A stretch of DNA of 64,000 nucleotides from Streptomyces glomeratus (GCF_021462825.1 NZ_JAKEEB010000001.1:248001-312000); one strand, 5' to 3'. Numbered from the stretch's first letter, positions 23,564-33,077 are shown. The notes: generated by a model not told the origin, from the sequence alone. Program-made: numbers and translations.

Positions 23564-25090
23564 TCAGGAGCCCGGGCGTCCGTTCCCAAGCCCCAGCCAT
23601 CCGGCCAGCTTGCCGCCCTGGCCGACGGCTCTCAGCCGCTTCTCCGCCGCGTCGCGGACCTCGTCGGTGGCGACCACGAGGAGCTCGTCCCCGCGCCGCA
23701 GCACCGTCGTGGGCAGCGGCACGAACGAGCTGCCGTCCCGGACGACGAGGGTGACCGCGGCACCGTGCGGCAGCCGCAGCTCGCCGACCTCCACACCGTG
23801 CATGCGGGAGCCCTCGGGGATCGCGACGGACAGCAGGTGCCCGCGCAGCCGCTCCAGGGGTGCGGACTCGATGCCGAGGTCGGCGGCCTCGGGGCCCTGG
23901 CCCAGGCGCAGGGTGCGGGCCAGCCACGGCAGGGTCGGGCCCTGGAGCAGGGTGTAGACGACGACCAGGACGAAGACGATGTTGAAGATGCGGCGGCTGC
24001 CCGCGACGCCGTTCACCATGGGGATCGTCGCCAGGATGATGGGGACCGCGCCGCGCAGCCCGGCCCATGACATCAGCGTCTGCTCCTGCCACGGCACCCG
24101 GAACGGCAACAGGCTCAGCACCACGCTCAAGGGGCGCGCCACCATCGTCAGCACCAGCCCGATGACGAGGGCGGACAGCACGTCGTCGCCCAGTTCGTGC
24201 GGGGTGACCAGCAGACCGAGCAGGACGAACATGCCGATCTGGGCGATCCAGCCGAGCCCCTCCGCGAAACCGCGGGTCGCGGGCCAGTGCGGCAGCTTGG
24301 CGTTGCCGAGCATCATCGACGCGAGGTACACGGCCAGGAAGCCGCTGCCGTGCGCGAGCGCGCCGCCCGCGTACGCCATGACCGCGATGGCCATGACGGC
24401 GATCGGGTAGAGGCCGGAGGCGGGCAGCGCGACATGCCGCAGGCCCCAGGAGCCGAGCCAGCCCACCGCGAGGCCGATGGCGGCGCCGACGGCCAGCTCC
24501 GCGCATATCTCCAGCAGCAGCGTGTACCAGTGTTCCACCGGGCCGGCGGCGGAGAAGGCCACGACCAGGATGACCACCGGGGCGTCGTTGAAGCCGGACT
24601 CGGCCTCCAGAACGCCCGTCACGCGCGCGGGGAGGGGGATCTTCCGCAGCACGGAGAAGACGGCCGCCGCGTCGGTCGACGACACCACCGCTCCGATGAT
24701 GAGCGACTGCCGCCAGGGCAGGCCGCTCAGGTAGTGCGCGCCGGCGGCCGTGACCCCGACGCTCACGGCGACGCCGAGGAGTGCCATGGAGGCGGCCGCG
24801 GGGAGCGCGGGCTTGATCTCCTTCCACTTGGTGCCGAGACCGCCCTCGGCCAGGATCACCACCAGGGCCGCATAACCGATCACCTGGGTCAGCACGGCGT
24901 TGTTGAAGTGGACGCCGCCGACCCCGTCCTGCCCCATGGCGATACCGATGCCCAGGTATACGAGCAGGCTGGGGAGCCCGCTGCGTGAGGAGATGCGGAC
25001 CGCTGCCACCGCGACGAGCAGGACGAGTGAGCAGACGAGCAGGAGCTGGTTGAGGTGGTGGACAGTCAGCGGCCGTTCCCTTCTCGCCAA
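23564..25090 (-). CDS. Potassium/proton antiporter of the CPA1/CvrA type
   Basis: About 508 residues. The first 390 form a Na+/H+ exchanger-type membrane domain of 12-13 helices with the conserved EAESGFNDAPVVI ion-binding segment and SSTDAAAVFSVLR. A RCK_C/TrkA-C domain (about 405-485) follows at the C-terminus and usually binds a nucleotide to gate the channel. It exchanges K+ or Na+ for H+. The start is ambiguous: TTG at 25090 is the only conventional codon, but family members begin at residue 8 (TVHHLNQLL), where a CTG at 25069 has AAGGGAA 8 nt upstream. The true start may be that CTG. Confidence 0.87.
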   Translation of the reverse strand: MARRERPLTVHHLNQLLLVCSLVLLVAVAAVRISSRSGLPSLLVYLGIGIAMGQDGVGGVHFNNAVLTQVIGYAALVVILAEGGLGTKWKEIKPALPAAASMALLGVAVSVGVTAAGAHYLSGLPWRQSLIIGAVVSSTDAAAVFSVLRKIPLPARVTGVLEAESGFNDAPVVILVVAFSAAGPVEHWYTLLLEICAELAVGAAIGLAVGWLGSWGLRHVALPASGLYPIAVMAIAVMAYAGGALAHGSGFLAVYLASMMLGNAKLPHWPATRGFAEGLGWIAQIGMFVLLGLLVTPHELGDDVLSALVIGLVLTMVARPLSVVLSLLPFRVPWQEQTLMSWAGLRGAVPIILATIPMVNGVAGSRRIFNIVFVLVVVYTLLQGPTLPWLARTLRLGQGPEAADLGIESAPLERLRGHLLSVAIPEGSRMHGVEVGELRLPHGAAVTLVVRDGSSFVPLPTTVLRRGDELLVVATDEVRDAAEKRLRAVGQGGKLAGWLGLGNGRPGS

Positions 25091-25345
25091 TCCGGGCGCC
25101 GCGGTGCGGACGCCCCGGGCCCGGCAGCGAATGCGGTGCTGCCGGGATCTTCAGGACAGGTACTTCGTTACCTTACCTAACTCTTGACGCTTTCTTGACG
25201 CTCCAGGGCGCATGATCGAACTTCCGTCCGGGCGCGTTCCCGACTCCGCGTCAAGGCGGTGGGGGCCCTGCGCCTATGGTTGCTCCAGCGCTCAGTAGAA
25301 AGCACAGCCCGCCCTGCCGCTCGTGTTAGGACAGCAAGGACAGCG

Positions 25346-28165
25346 ATGCCCCCCAACACCACCGCCTCTTCCGGCCAGAAGCCCGGCAAGTCCGGCAGGA
25401 AGAAGGGGCGCAGAGCCCGTCTGCTCGTAATCGTCCTGGTTGTGGCCCTTGTGGGAGGTTTCGGCTATGGCGGGTACTGGTCCGTCAGCACCGTCCGTGC
25501 CTCCTTGCCGCAGACCAAGGGTTCGATCACGCTCGACGGCCTGTCGGGTCCCGTCCAGGTCAAGCGTGACGGTTACGGGATCCCGCAGATCTACGCCTCC
25601 TCCGACGAAGACCTGTTCATGGCGCAGGGATACGTCCAGGCGCAGGACCGGTTCTACGAGATGGACGTGCGCCGTCATATGACGTCCGGACGCCTGTCCG
25701 AGATGTTCGGCAAGAGCCAGGTCAAGAACGACGAGTTCCTGCGCACCCTCGGCTGGGACCGGGTGGCGCGCGAGGAGTACGACACCAAGCTGTCGGCCGC
25801 CGCGAAGAAGTACCTCCAGGCGTACGCCAAGGGAGTCAATGCCTATCTTCAGGGCAAGGACGGCAAGGACATCTCCCTGGAGTACGCGGCGCTGGCCCTC
25901 GGCAACGACTACAGTCCCGCGGCGTGGACGCCGGTGGACTCGGTCTCCTGGCTCAAGGCCATGGCCTGGGACCTGCGCGGCAACATGCAGGAGGAGATCG
26001 ACCGCTCGCTGATGACCAGCCGGCTCGGCCCCAAGCAGATCGCCGACCTGTACCCCGAGTACCCGTACGGCCGTAACAAGCCGATCGTCCAGGACGGCCG
26101 GTACAACGCCCTTGCCAAGGCGTTCGAGCCGGGCGGCGCGACGGGCTCCCGGACGACGGCCGGGACCTCCGGCTCCTCGACCACCGGTACGACCGGTACG
26201 ACCGGCACCACGGGCGCCAACGGCACGACGGGCGCCAACGGCACGAGCGGCACGTCCGGCACCTCGGGCTTGCAGAGCCAGCTGGCCGGTCTCTCCAAGG
26301 CCCTGGGCGACGTCCCCACCGCCGTGGGCGTCAACGGCAACGGCATCGGCTCGAACTCCTGGGTCGTCGCCGGCAGCCACACCATCACCGGCAAGCCGCT
26401 GCTGGCCAACGACCCGCACCTGTCGGCCTCGTTGCCGTCGGTCTGGTACCAGATGGGCCTGCACTGCACGACCCTGTCCCGCTCCTGCCAGTACGACGTG
26501 ACCGGGTACACCTTCGCCGGCATGCCCGGGGTGGTCATCGGCCACAACCAGAACATCGCCTGGGGCATGACCAACTCCGGTGTCGACGTCACCGACCTCT
26601 ACCTGGAGAAGCTGTCCGGCAACGGATACCTCTACGACGGCAAGGTGAAGCCGTTCACCACCCGCACCGAGACGATCAAGGTCGCCGGAGGGGACTCCAA
26701 GGAGATCGTGGTCCGCGAGACGAACAACGGCCCGCTGCTGTCCGACCGCGACGACGAGCTCGTCAAGGTCGGCAAGAAGGCCGGCGTCGTCGCCGCGGCC
26801 CCCGACCGTGGCGACGGCTACGCCATCGCGCTGCGCTGGACCGCCCTGGACCCGGGCACCTCCCTGGACGCCGTCTTCGAGATCGACAAGGCGTCGAACT
26901 GGAACGAGTTCCGCGCGGGGGCCCGGTCCTTCGACGTGCCCTCGCAGAACCTGATCTACGCCGACACCAAGGGCAACATCGGCTACCAGCTGCCGGGCAG
27001 GATCCCCATGCGCGCGTCGGGCGACGACGGCTCGCTCCCGGCGCCCGGCTGGGACCCCAAGTACCGGTGGACCGGCTACATCCCGAAGGATGCGCTGCCG
27101 TACGAGTACAACCCCGACCGCGGCTACATCGTCACCGCCAACCAGGCCGTGATCGACAAGGGCAAGTACCCCTACACGCTCACCACGGACTGGGGCTACG
27201 GCACCCGCAGCCAGCGGATCACCGACCTGATCGAGTCGAAGATCAAGGGCGGCGGCAAGATCTCGACCGACGACATGCGGCAGATGCAGCTCGACAACAG
27301 CAGCGAGATCGCCAAGCTTCTGGTGCCCAAGCTGCTCAAGATCGACGTCTCGGACAAGCATGTCCGTGAGGCGCAGAAGCTGCTCGAGGGCTGGGACTAC
27401 ACCCAGGACGCCGACTCGGCGGCGGCCGCGTACTTCAACGCCGTGTGGCGCAACATCCTCAAGCTCGCCTTCGGCAACAAGCTGCCCAGGGAACTGCGGG
27501 TCCAGGGCCAGTGCCTGTGGGTCGAGCCGGCCGACACCACCGGCCCCGCGGACGCGGACCGGAAGGTGCGCGAGTGCGGCCAGCGCGACGCGGATCAGGC
27601 GCAGCCCGACGGCGGCGACCGCTGGTTCGAGGTGGTGCGCACCCTCGTCGACGACGAGAAGAACGACTGGTGGCACACGCCCAAGACGCGCACCGACAAG
27701 GCCGCCACGACCCGTGACGAGCTGTTCGGGCGGGCCATGAAGGACGCTCGCTGGGAGCTGACCGCCAAGCTCGGCAAGGACCTGGACACCTGGAGCTGGG
27801 GCCGGCTGCACCGTCTGTTCCTGAAGAACCAGACCCTCGGTACCGACGGCCCCGACATACTCCAGTACATGCTCAACCGCGGGCCCTGGAAGCTGGACGG
27901 CGGCGAGGCGACCGTGAACGCCACCGGCTGGAACGCGGCGGGCGGCTACGGCGCCGTCTGGGTGCCGTCGATGCGCATGGTGGTCAACCTCGACGACCTC
28001 GACAAGTCCAAGTGGATCAACCTGTCCGGCGCCTCGGGGCACGCCTACAGCGCCCACTACACCGACCAGACGGACAAGTGGGCCGAGGGCGAACTGCTGC
28101 CGTGGCGCTTCTCGAAGGGCGCGGTCGACGAGAGCACGTCCGACACGCTGGAGCTCAAGCCCTGA
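25346..28165 (+). CDS. Penicillin acylase family Ntn hydrolase
   Basis: A 939-residue membrane-anchored, extracytoplasmic enzyme of peptidase family S45. A basic N-terminus and one helix (about 25-47) anchor it. The alpha-chain region spans about 55-265, and the beta chain should begin after autocleavage at G335-S336 in GIGSNSWVVAG, making Ser336 the nucleophile. The linker before it (about 264-308) is a low-complexity Gly-Thr-Asn-Ser repeat that would be removed as spacer peptide. Relatives hydrolyse acyl-homoserine lactones, cyclic lipopeptides or beta-lactam side chains; the substrate here is unknown. ATG 25346 follows AAGGA. Confidence 0.9.
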   Translation: MPPNTTASSGQKPGKSGRKKGRRARLLVIVLVVALVGGFGYGGYWSVSTVRASLPQTKGSITLDGLSGPVQVKRDGYGIPQIYASSDEDLFMAQGYVQAQDRFYEMDVRRHMTSGRLSEMFGKSQVKNDEFLRTLGWDRVAREEYDTKLSAAAKKYLQAYAKGVNAYLQGKDGKDISLEYAALALGNDYSPAAWTPVDSVSWLKAMAWDLRGNMQEEIDRSLMTSRLGPKQIADLYPEYPYGRNKPIVQDGRYNALAKAFEPGGATGSRTTAGTSGSSTTGTTGTTGTTGANGTTGANGTSGTSGTSGLQSQLAGLSKALGDVPTAVGVNGNGIGSNSWVVAGSHTITGKPLLANDPHLSASLPSVWYQMGLHCTTLSRSCQYDVTGYTFAGMPGVVIGHNQNIAWGMTNSGVDVTDLYLEKLSGNGYLYDGKVKPFTTRTETIKVAGGDSKEIVVRETNNGPLLSDRDDELVKVGKKAGVVAAAPDRGDGYAIALRWTALDPGTSLDAVFEIDKASNWNEFRAGARSFDVPSQNLIYADTKGNIGYQLPGRIPMRASGDDGSLPAPGWDPKYRWTGYIPKDALPYEYNPDRGYIVTANQAVIDKGKYPYTLTTDWGYGTRSQRITDLIESKIKGGGKISTDDMRQMQLDNSSEIAKLLVPKLLKIDVSDKHVREAQKLLEGWDYTQDADSAAAAYFNAVWRNILKLAFGNKLPRELRVQGQCLWVEPADTTGPADADRKVRECGQRDADQAQPDGGDRWFEVVRTLVDDEKNDWWHTPKTRTDKAATTRDELFGRAMKDARWELTAKLGKDLDTWSWGRLHRLFLKNQTLGTDGPDILQYMLNRGPWKLDGGEATVNATGWNAAGGYGAVWVPSMRMVVNLDDLDKSKWINLSGASGHAYSAHYTDQTDKWAEGELLPWRFSKGAVDESTSDTLELKP

Positions 28166-28182
28166 CCTCCGGCCCCGGCTGA

Positions 28183-28216
28183 GAACGGCCCTCCACGCGC
28201 GCGTGGAGGGCCGTTC
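28183..28216. terminator. Perfect 34-bp palindrome, bidirectional terminator
   Basis: GAACGGCCCTCCACGCG and its exact complement form an uninterrupted palindrome between the convergent acylase and fthC genes, 17 nt after the acylase stop and 16 nt from the fthC stop. Confidence 0.88.
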
Positions 28217-28231
28217 CCGCGCACCAGGGCC

Positions 28232-28846
28232 TCAGCGGAAGCGGCGCACGCCGGAGGGCGTCACCACCGCGTGCACCGGACGGTCATGCGCCTCTTCGGG
28301 GACGCGTTCGACGACCTCGGCGTCGTACAGGAGCACCACCAGCGCCGGGTCGGCTCCCGCTCGCTCCAGGCGGGCCAGCACACGGTCGTACGAGCCCCCG
28401 CCGCGGCCGAGACGCATGCCGCGCGCGTCCACGGCCAGGCCGGGCAGCAGCACCGCGTCGGCCTGCTGGACGGCCTCCGGCCCCAGGCGTTCGCCCGCGG
28501 GCTCCAGCAGGGCCATCCTGGAGCCGTGCCGGACGCGGACCAGGCAGTCCGGCCCGGTGTACGCGCCCCAGTCCAGGTCGTTGTCCGGCAGGAGCGCCGG
28601 CAGCAGAACGCGCACGCCCCGCGCGCGCAGCGCGTCCAAGAGCGCGAGCGTGCCGGGTTCCGGTCCCACGGAGACATATGCCGCGACCGTGCGCGCATGT
28701 TCCAGTTCGGGCAGCTCCAGGGCCCGCTCGGCGAGCACGGCCGCCGCCTCGTCGACGTCACCCGCCGTCAACCTGCTCCTCACCGAGAGGAGCCCTCGCC
28801 GCAACATTTGCTTGTCAGGCTCTGCCTCGTGTTCCCTGGGAACCAC
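28232..28846 (-). CDS. fthC: 5-formyltetrahydrofolate cyclo-ligase
   Basis: A 204-residue cytoplasmic enzyme converting 5-formyl-THF to 5,10-methenyl-THF with ATP. The C-terminal LPGLAVDARGMRLGRGGGSYDR is the family signature for folate and phosphate binding, and the N-terminal KQMLRRGLLSVRSRL contains the ATP-binding basic residues. GTG 28846 is used as start; it lacks a strong ribosome binding site. It is divergent from galU over 95 bp, exactly as Rv0992c/Rv0993 in M. tuberculosis. Confidence 0.9.
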   Translation of the reverse strand: MVPREHEAEPDKQMLRRGLLSVRSRLTAGDVDEAAAVLAERALELPELEHARTVAAYVSVGPEPGTLALLDALRARGVRVLLPALLPDNDLDWGAYTGPDCLVRVRHGSRMALLEPAGERLGPEAVQQADAVLLPGLAVDARGMRLGRGGGSYDRVLARLERAGADPALVVLLYDAEVVERVPEEAHDRPVHAVVTPSGVRRFR

Positions 28847-28941
28847 TGGTCACCGCCCTGTCTTCCTTAACCTGCTCATATGAGAGCGATTTAATCGGAG
28901 CCACAGATACCGCCACATAGCCACCCGATAAGGTGGCGGGC

Positions 28942-29844
28942 ATGACTGAGTCGAACCCCCGGATCACCAAGGCTGTCATCCCCGCGGCAGGCCTCGGCAC
29001 CCGGTTCCTGCCGGCCACCAAGGCCACTCCCAAGGAAATGCTGCCGGTCGTGGACAAGCCCGCGATCCAGTACGTGGTCGAGGAGGCCGTCTCCGCGGGG
29101 CTCGACGATGTCCTCATGGTCACCGGCCGCAACAAGCGCCCTCTCGAGGACCACTTCGACCGCAACTACGAGCTCGAGTCGGCCCTGGAGAAGAAGGGCG
29201 ACGCCGAGCGGCTCTCGAAGGTCCAGGAGTCCAGCGACCTCGCCACCATGCACTACGTCCGCCAGGGCGACCCCAAGGGCCTCGGCCACGCCGTGCTGTG
29301 CGCAGCCCCGCACGTCGGCCACGAGCCCTTCGCCGTCCTCCTCGGCGACGACCTCATCGACCCGCGCGACCCCCTGCTGGCCCGCATGGTCGAGGTCCAG
29401 GAGCAGCGCGGCGGCAGCGTCATCGCGCTCATGGAGGTCGCGCCGGAGCAGATCCACCTCTACGGGTGCGCGGCCGTCGAGGCCACCGAGGACGGCGATG
29501 TGGTCCAGGTGACCGGGCTGGTCGAGAAGCCGGATCCGGCGGACGCCCCGTCGAACTTCGCGGTCATCGGGCGCTATGTCCTCGACCCGCACATCTTCGA
29601 CATACTGCGCAAGACCGAGCCGGGCCGCGGCGGCGAGATCCAGCTCACCGACGCCCTCCAGCAGCTCGCCGAGGACGAGAAGATCGGCGGCCCCGTGCAC
29701 GGAGTCGTCTTCAAGGGCCGCCGTTACGACACCGGCGACCGCGGTGACTATCTGCGTGCCATCGTCAGACTCGCGTGCGAACGTGAAGACCTGGGGCCGG
29801 AGTTCCGGGCCTGGCTTCGCAGTTACGTATCCGAGGAGATGTAG
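28942..29844 (+). CDS. galU: UTP-glucose-1-phosphate uridylyltransferase GalU
   Basis: A 300-residue nucleotidyltransferase making UDP-glucose from UTP and glucose 1-phosphate for cell-wall glycans and trehalose. The pyrophosphorylase signature AAGLGTRFLPATKATPKEM is at residues 15-33, followed by VLLGDDLID with the metal-binding aspartates and the sugar-phosphate loop LVEKPDPADAPS. ATG 28942 has AAGGTGG 6 nt upstream; an in-frame GTG nine bases earlier lies inside that site. It is separated from moeA by only 4 nt and heads the operon galU-moeA-moaC-moaB-rimJ-glpR. Confidence 0.94.
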   Translation: MTESNPRITKAVIPAAGLGTRFLPATKATPKEMLPVVDKPAIQYVVEEAVSAGLDDVLMVTGRNKRPLEDHFDRNYELESALEKKGDAERLSKVQESSDLATMHYVRQGDPKGLGHAVLCAAPHVGHEPFAVLLGDDLIDPRDPLLARMVEVQEQRGGSVIALMEVAPEQIHLYGCAAVEATEDGDVVQVTGLVEKPDPADAPSNFAVIGRYVLDPHIFDILRKTEPGRGGEIQLTDALQQLAEDEKIGGPVHGVVFKGRRYDTGDRGDYLRAIVRLACEREDLGPEFRAWLRSYVSEEM

Positions 29845-29848
29845 CGAT

Positions 29849-31168
29849 TTGAGCGCCGCCGCGACCCCCGCCACCGGCCAGGACCGCCTCTGGTCGGTGG
29901 ACGAGCACCTGGAGGACATCCTCGCCACGGTCAGCCCGCTGGAACCCATCGAGCTGCAACTGCTCGACGCCCAGGGCTGTGTCCTGGTCGACGACGTCAC
30001 GGTGCCCGTCTCCCTGCCGCCGTTCGACAACAGCTCCATGGACGGTTACGCGGTGCGGGTCGCGGACATCGCGGGCGCGAGCGAGGAGTTCCCGGCCGCC
30101 CTGACGGTCATCGGGGACGTCGCGGCGGGGGCGGCCGACCTGCTCCGGGTGGGGCCCGGCCAGGCCGCGCGCATCATGACCGGCGCCCCCCTGCCGCCCG
30201 GTGCCGAGACCGTGGTTCCCGTGGAGTGGACCGACGGCGGGCTGGGCGGCGGTCCCGTCACCGGGATGCGCGCCCGCAGCCTCTCGCCCGAGGGCGCCTT
30301 CGGGCAGGTGCGGGTGCACCGCCCGGCCGAGGCACGCGCACATGTACGCGCCAAGGGCAGCGATGTGCAGGCCGGCGATCTCGCCCTCACGGCGGGTACG
30401 GTCCTCGGGCCGCCGCAGATCGCGCTGCTCGCCGCGATCGGCCGCGGCACGGTCCGGGTGCGTCCGCGCCCGCGCGTGGTCGTCCTGTCCACCGGCAGCG
30501 AACTCGTCCAGCCCGACGAGCAACTGGCGGACGGCCAGATCTACGACTCCAACAGCTTCGCCCTCACCGCCGCGGCCCGGGACGCCGGGGCGATCGGCTA
30601 CCGGGTGGGCGCGGTGGCCGACGACGCGGACACGCTCCGCGCCACCATCGAGGACCAGCTCGTCCGCGCCGACCTCATGGTCACCACGGGAGGGGTGAGC
30701 GTGGGGGCGTACGACGTCGTCAAGGAGGCCCTCTCCGCCGTCGGCGACACCGAGGAGGGCGGCGGCGTCGAGTTCCGCAAGCTCGCCATGCAGCCCGGCA
30801 AGCCCCAGGGCTTCGGCTCCATCGGCCCCGACCACACACCGCTGCTCGCGCTGCCCGGCAATCCGGTGTCGTCGTACGTCTCCTTCGAGCTGTTCGTACG
30901 CCCCGTGATCCGCACCCTGATGGGCCTGAAGGACGTGCACCGCCCCAGGACCAGGGCCGTCCTGCAGGCGGACAAGGCGCTGACCAAGGCCGCGGGCCGA
31001 CGGCAGTTCCTGCGGGGCAGGTACACCGACGGCACGGTGACCCCGGTCGGCGGCGCGGGCTCCCACCTGATCGCGGCCCTCGCGCAGGCCGACGCGCTGA
31101 TCGTCGTTCCCGAGGACGACACGTCCGTCGAGCCGGGCACCGAGGTCGAGGTGGTCCTCCTCGGGTGA
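29849..31168 (+). CDS. moeA: MoeA/gephyrin-like molybdopterin molybdotransferase
   Basis: A 439-residue protein with the four MoeA domains. The N-terminal SLPPFDNSSMDGYAVRV and IMTGAPLPPGAETVVPVEW are diagnostic, the MoCF domain (about 215-355) contains STGSELV, GQIYDSNS and TTGGVSVGAYDVVK, and the C-terminal beta-barrel follows. It inserts molybdate into molybdopterin. In Corynebacterium a MoeA paralogue (Glp) beside the glpR gene has been recruited to the divisome, so a dual or alternative role is possible here. The start is TTG 29849 with GAGGAG upstream, 4 nt after galU. Confidence 0.9.
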   Translation: MSAAATPATGQDRLWSVDEHLEDILATVSPLEPIELQLLDAQGCVLVDDVTVPVSLPPFDNSSMDGYAVRVADIAGASEEFPAALTVIGDVAAGAADLLRVGPGQAARIMTGAPLPPGAETVVPVEWTDGGLGGGPVTGMRARSLSPEGAFGQVRVHRPAEARAHVRAKGSDVQAGDLALTAGTVLGPPQIALLAAIGRGTVRVRPRPRVVVLSTGSELVQPDEQLADGQIYDSNSFALTAAARDAGAIGYRVGAVADDADTLRATIEDQLVRADLMVTTGGVSVGAYDVVKEALSAVGDTEEGGGVEFRKLAMQPGKPQGFGSIGPDHTPLLALPGNPVSSYVSFELFVRPVIRTLMGLKDVHRPRTRAVLQADKALTKAAGRRQFLRGRYTDGTVTPVGGAGSHLIAALAQADALIVVPEDDTSVEPGTEVEVVLLG

Positions 31169-31360
31169 TCCCGCGGCCCGAGGCACCTCCGGGCGTGCCC
31201 GGGGCGGGGGGCTTCGCCCGGGCACCGGGTGGGGGATGTCCGCCGGTGCGTCCTGACCATGGACCTTGACCGGCCGGGCCCGCCGACTTGGCGGTACCGT
31301 GTCGCGCACAACAAGCCCGTGCGCTGCACCGCAGGGCCCGGATGGGGAGCACCGCAGCAG

Positions 31361-31840
31361 ATGAGTACGCAGGACCGACTGAGCCACATCGACGACGCCG
31401 GGGCGGCCCGCATGGTCGACGTCTCCGGGAAGGACGTCACCGAGCGAACCGCCCGCGCAAGCGGACGCGTGCTGGTCTCCGCACGCGTGGTGGAGCTGCT
31501 GCGCGGCGAGGGCGTCCCCAAGGGCGACGCGCTCGCCACCGCGCGCATCGCGGGCATCATGGGCGCCAAGCGCACCCCGGACCTCATCCCGCTGTGCCAC
31601 CCGTTGTCGGTGTCGGGTGTGAAGCTGGATCTGTCGGTCACGGACGACGCCGTCGAGATCACGGCGACCGTGAAGACCACCGACCGCACGGGCGTCGAGA
31701 TGGAGGCGCTGACCGCGGTCAGCGTCGCGGCGCTGACGGTGATCGACATGGTCAAGGCGGTCGACAAGGGAGCGGTGATCACGGACGTGCGCGTGGAGGA
31801 GAAGACGGGCGGGAAGTCGGGCGACTGGAGCCGGGCATGA
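31361..31840 (+). CDS. moaC: Cyclic pyranopterin monophosphate synthase MoaC
   Basis: A 159-residue enzyme of molybdenum cofactor biosynthesis, converting the MoaA product to cyclic pyranopterin monophosphate. Motifs MVDVSGKDVTERTARASG near residue 18, KRTPDLIPLCHPL with the active-site histidine, and TGVEMEALTAVSVAALTVIDM are all present. ATG 31361 is preceded by GGGGAG at about 12 nt. The stop codon overlaps the moaB start (ATGA). A 192-bp gap separates it from moeA, leaving room for its own promoter. Confidence 0.94.
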   Translation: MSTQDRLSHIDDAGAARMVDVSGKDVTERTARASGRVLVSARVVELLRGEGVPKGDALATARIAGIMGAKRTPDLIPLCHPLSVSGVKLDLSVTDDAVEITATVKTTDRTGVEMEALTAVSVAALTVIDMVKAVDKGAVITDVRVEEKTGGKSGDWSRA

Positions 31841-32448
31841 CGGCGCCGGCCGGGCAGCCGGCCGGCGGCGCCCTGACCGCGCCGTACGCGGCCCTGGTGG
31901 TGACCGCGTCGAACCGCGCGGCCGCGGGCGTGTACGAGGACAAGGGCGGTCCCTTGATCGTGGAGGCGCTCACCCGGTTCGGGTTCGCCGCCGACGGGCC
32001 GTGGGTCGTCGCGGACGGCCACCCGGTGAAGCAGGCGCTGAGGACCGGCGTCCGGGCGGGTTACGACGTGATCGTGACGACCGGTGGCACCGGGATCTCG
32101 CCCACGGACCGCACCCCCGAGGCGACCCGCGCGGTGATCGACTACGAGATTCCGGGCATTCCCGAGGCCATCAGGGCGTTCGGAAGGGAGAAGGTGCCGA
32201 CTGCGGCCCTCTCCCGGGGAACCGCCGGGGTCGCCGAGGGAACGCTGATCGTCAACCTGCCGGGGTCCACCGGCGGGGTCAGGGACGGACTGACCGTCCT
32301 GGAGCCTTTGTTGGTGCACGCCGTCGACCAGATCCGCGGCGGCGACCACCCGAGAGCCGACGCGGGCGGACCGGCGGCGCCGGGGCCCGGCCCGGGCGCA
32401 CCGGCGGCCGGCGAGGACCGCCCCAGACCGAGTGGGGGTGCGAGCTGA
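31837..32448 (+). CDS. moaB: MoaB/Mog family molybdopterin adenylyltransferase
   Basis: A 203-residue MoCF-domain protein that adenylates molybdopterin before metal insertion by MoeA. The core spans about 15-165 with VVTASNRAAAGVYEDKGG, the TTGGTGISPTDRTPEATRAV signature and NLPGSTGGVRDGL. A Pro/Ala/Gly-rich tail of about 35 residues, probably disordered, follows. It overlaps moaC by 4 nt and its stop overlaps the presumed CTG start of the acetyltransferase, indicating tight translational coupling. Confidence 0.92.
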   Translation: MTAPAGQPAGGALTAPYAALVVTASNRAAAGVYEDKGGPLIVEALTRFGFAADGPWVVADGHPVKQALRTGVRAGYDVIVTTGGTGISPTDRTPEATRAVIDYEIPGIPEAIRAFGREKVPTAALSRGTAGVAEGTLIVNLPGSTGGVRDGLTVLEPLLVHAVDQIRGGDHPRADAGGPAAPGPGPGAPAAGEDRPRPSGGAS

Positions 32449-33077
32449 ACAGCCCATCCTGGCCCGTGGAGCTGGCGGACGGCGATGTCGTCCTCCGGCC
32501 GATACGGCTGCGCGACCAGCGGGTCTGGCGCGAGGTAAACCGCCGCAACCGGGAGTGGTTGCGGCCGTGGGAGGCGACCATTCCGCCGCCCACGCCGAGC
32601 GGCCCGATCGCGCACCGGCCCACCTACCGCCAGATGGTCCGGCATCTGCGCAGGGAGGCGGCCGCGGGCCGGATGCTGCCCTTCGTCATCGAATACCAGG
32701 GGCGGCTCGTGGGTCAGTTGACGGTGGCCGGGATCACCTGGGGGTCGATGTGCTCGGGGCACGTCGGCTACTGGGTGGACGAGGCGGTCGCGGGCCGGGG
32801 GGTGATGCCGACGGCCGTGGCGCTCGTCGTCGACCACTGCTTCCGGACCGTCGGGCTGCATCGCATCGAAGTCTGCATTCGCCCCGAGAACGGGCCGAGC
32901 CGCCGGGTGGTGGAGAAACTCGGATTCCGCGAGGAGGGGCTCCGGCCGCGTTATCTGCACATCGACGGGGCCTGGCGGGACCACCTCGTCTTCGCGCTCA
33001 CCGCCGAAGAGGTGCCCGAGGGACTTCTCACGCGCTGGCGTCGGGCGCGCTCCCAGCAGGCCCACCCCGGAAAATAA
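32445..33077 (+). CDS. rimJ: RimJ-type GNAT N-acetyltransferase
   Basis: A GNAT protein of about 210 residues resembling ribosomal-protein alanine acetyltransferases. Motifs are DGDVVLRPIRLRDQRVWREV at the N-terminus, the acetyl-CoA loop VDEAVAGRGVMPTAVALVVD, and IRPENGPSRRVVEKLGFREE. The start is unusual: the frame opens at CTG 32445 with GGGGGTG just upstream and a 4-nt overlap with moaB, whereas the first conventional codon, GTG 32466, has no ribosome binding site. Mycobacteria have rimJ between moeA1 and glpR, as here, so its target may be a protein of that system. Confidence 0.87.
   Translation: MNSPSWPVELADGDVVLRPIRLRDQRVWREVNRRNREWLRPWEATIPPPTPSGPIAHRPTYRQMVRHLRREAAAGRMLPFVIEYQGRLVGQLTVAGITWGSMCSGHVGYWVDEAVAGRGVMPTAVALVVDHCFRTVGLHRIEVCIRPENGPSRRVVEKLGFREEGLRPRYLHIDGAWRDHLVFALTAEEVPEGLLTRWRRARSQQAHPGK

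Noticed and set aside
25184..25200. Tandem TTGACG boxes upstream of the acylase as a strong promoter
   Set aside because: Neither copy has a convincing -10 box at 16-18 nt, so I could not support a promoter call.
25292..28057. Long minus-strand frame opposite the acylase
   Set aside because: Antisense shadow of a clearly recognised Ntn hydrolase gene.
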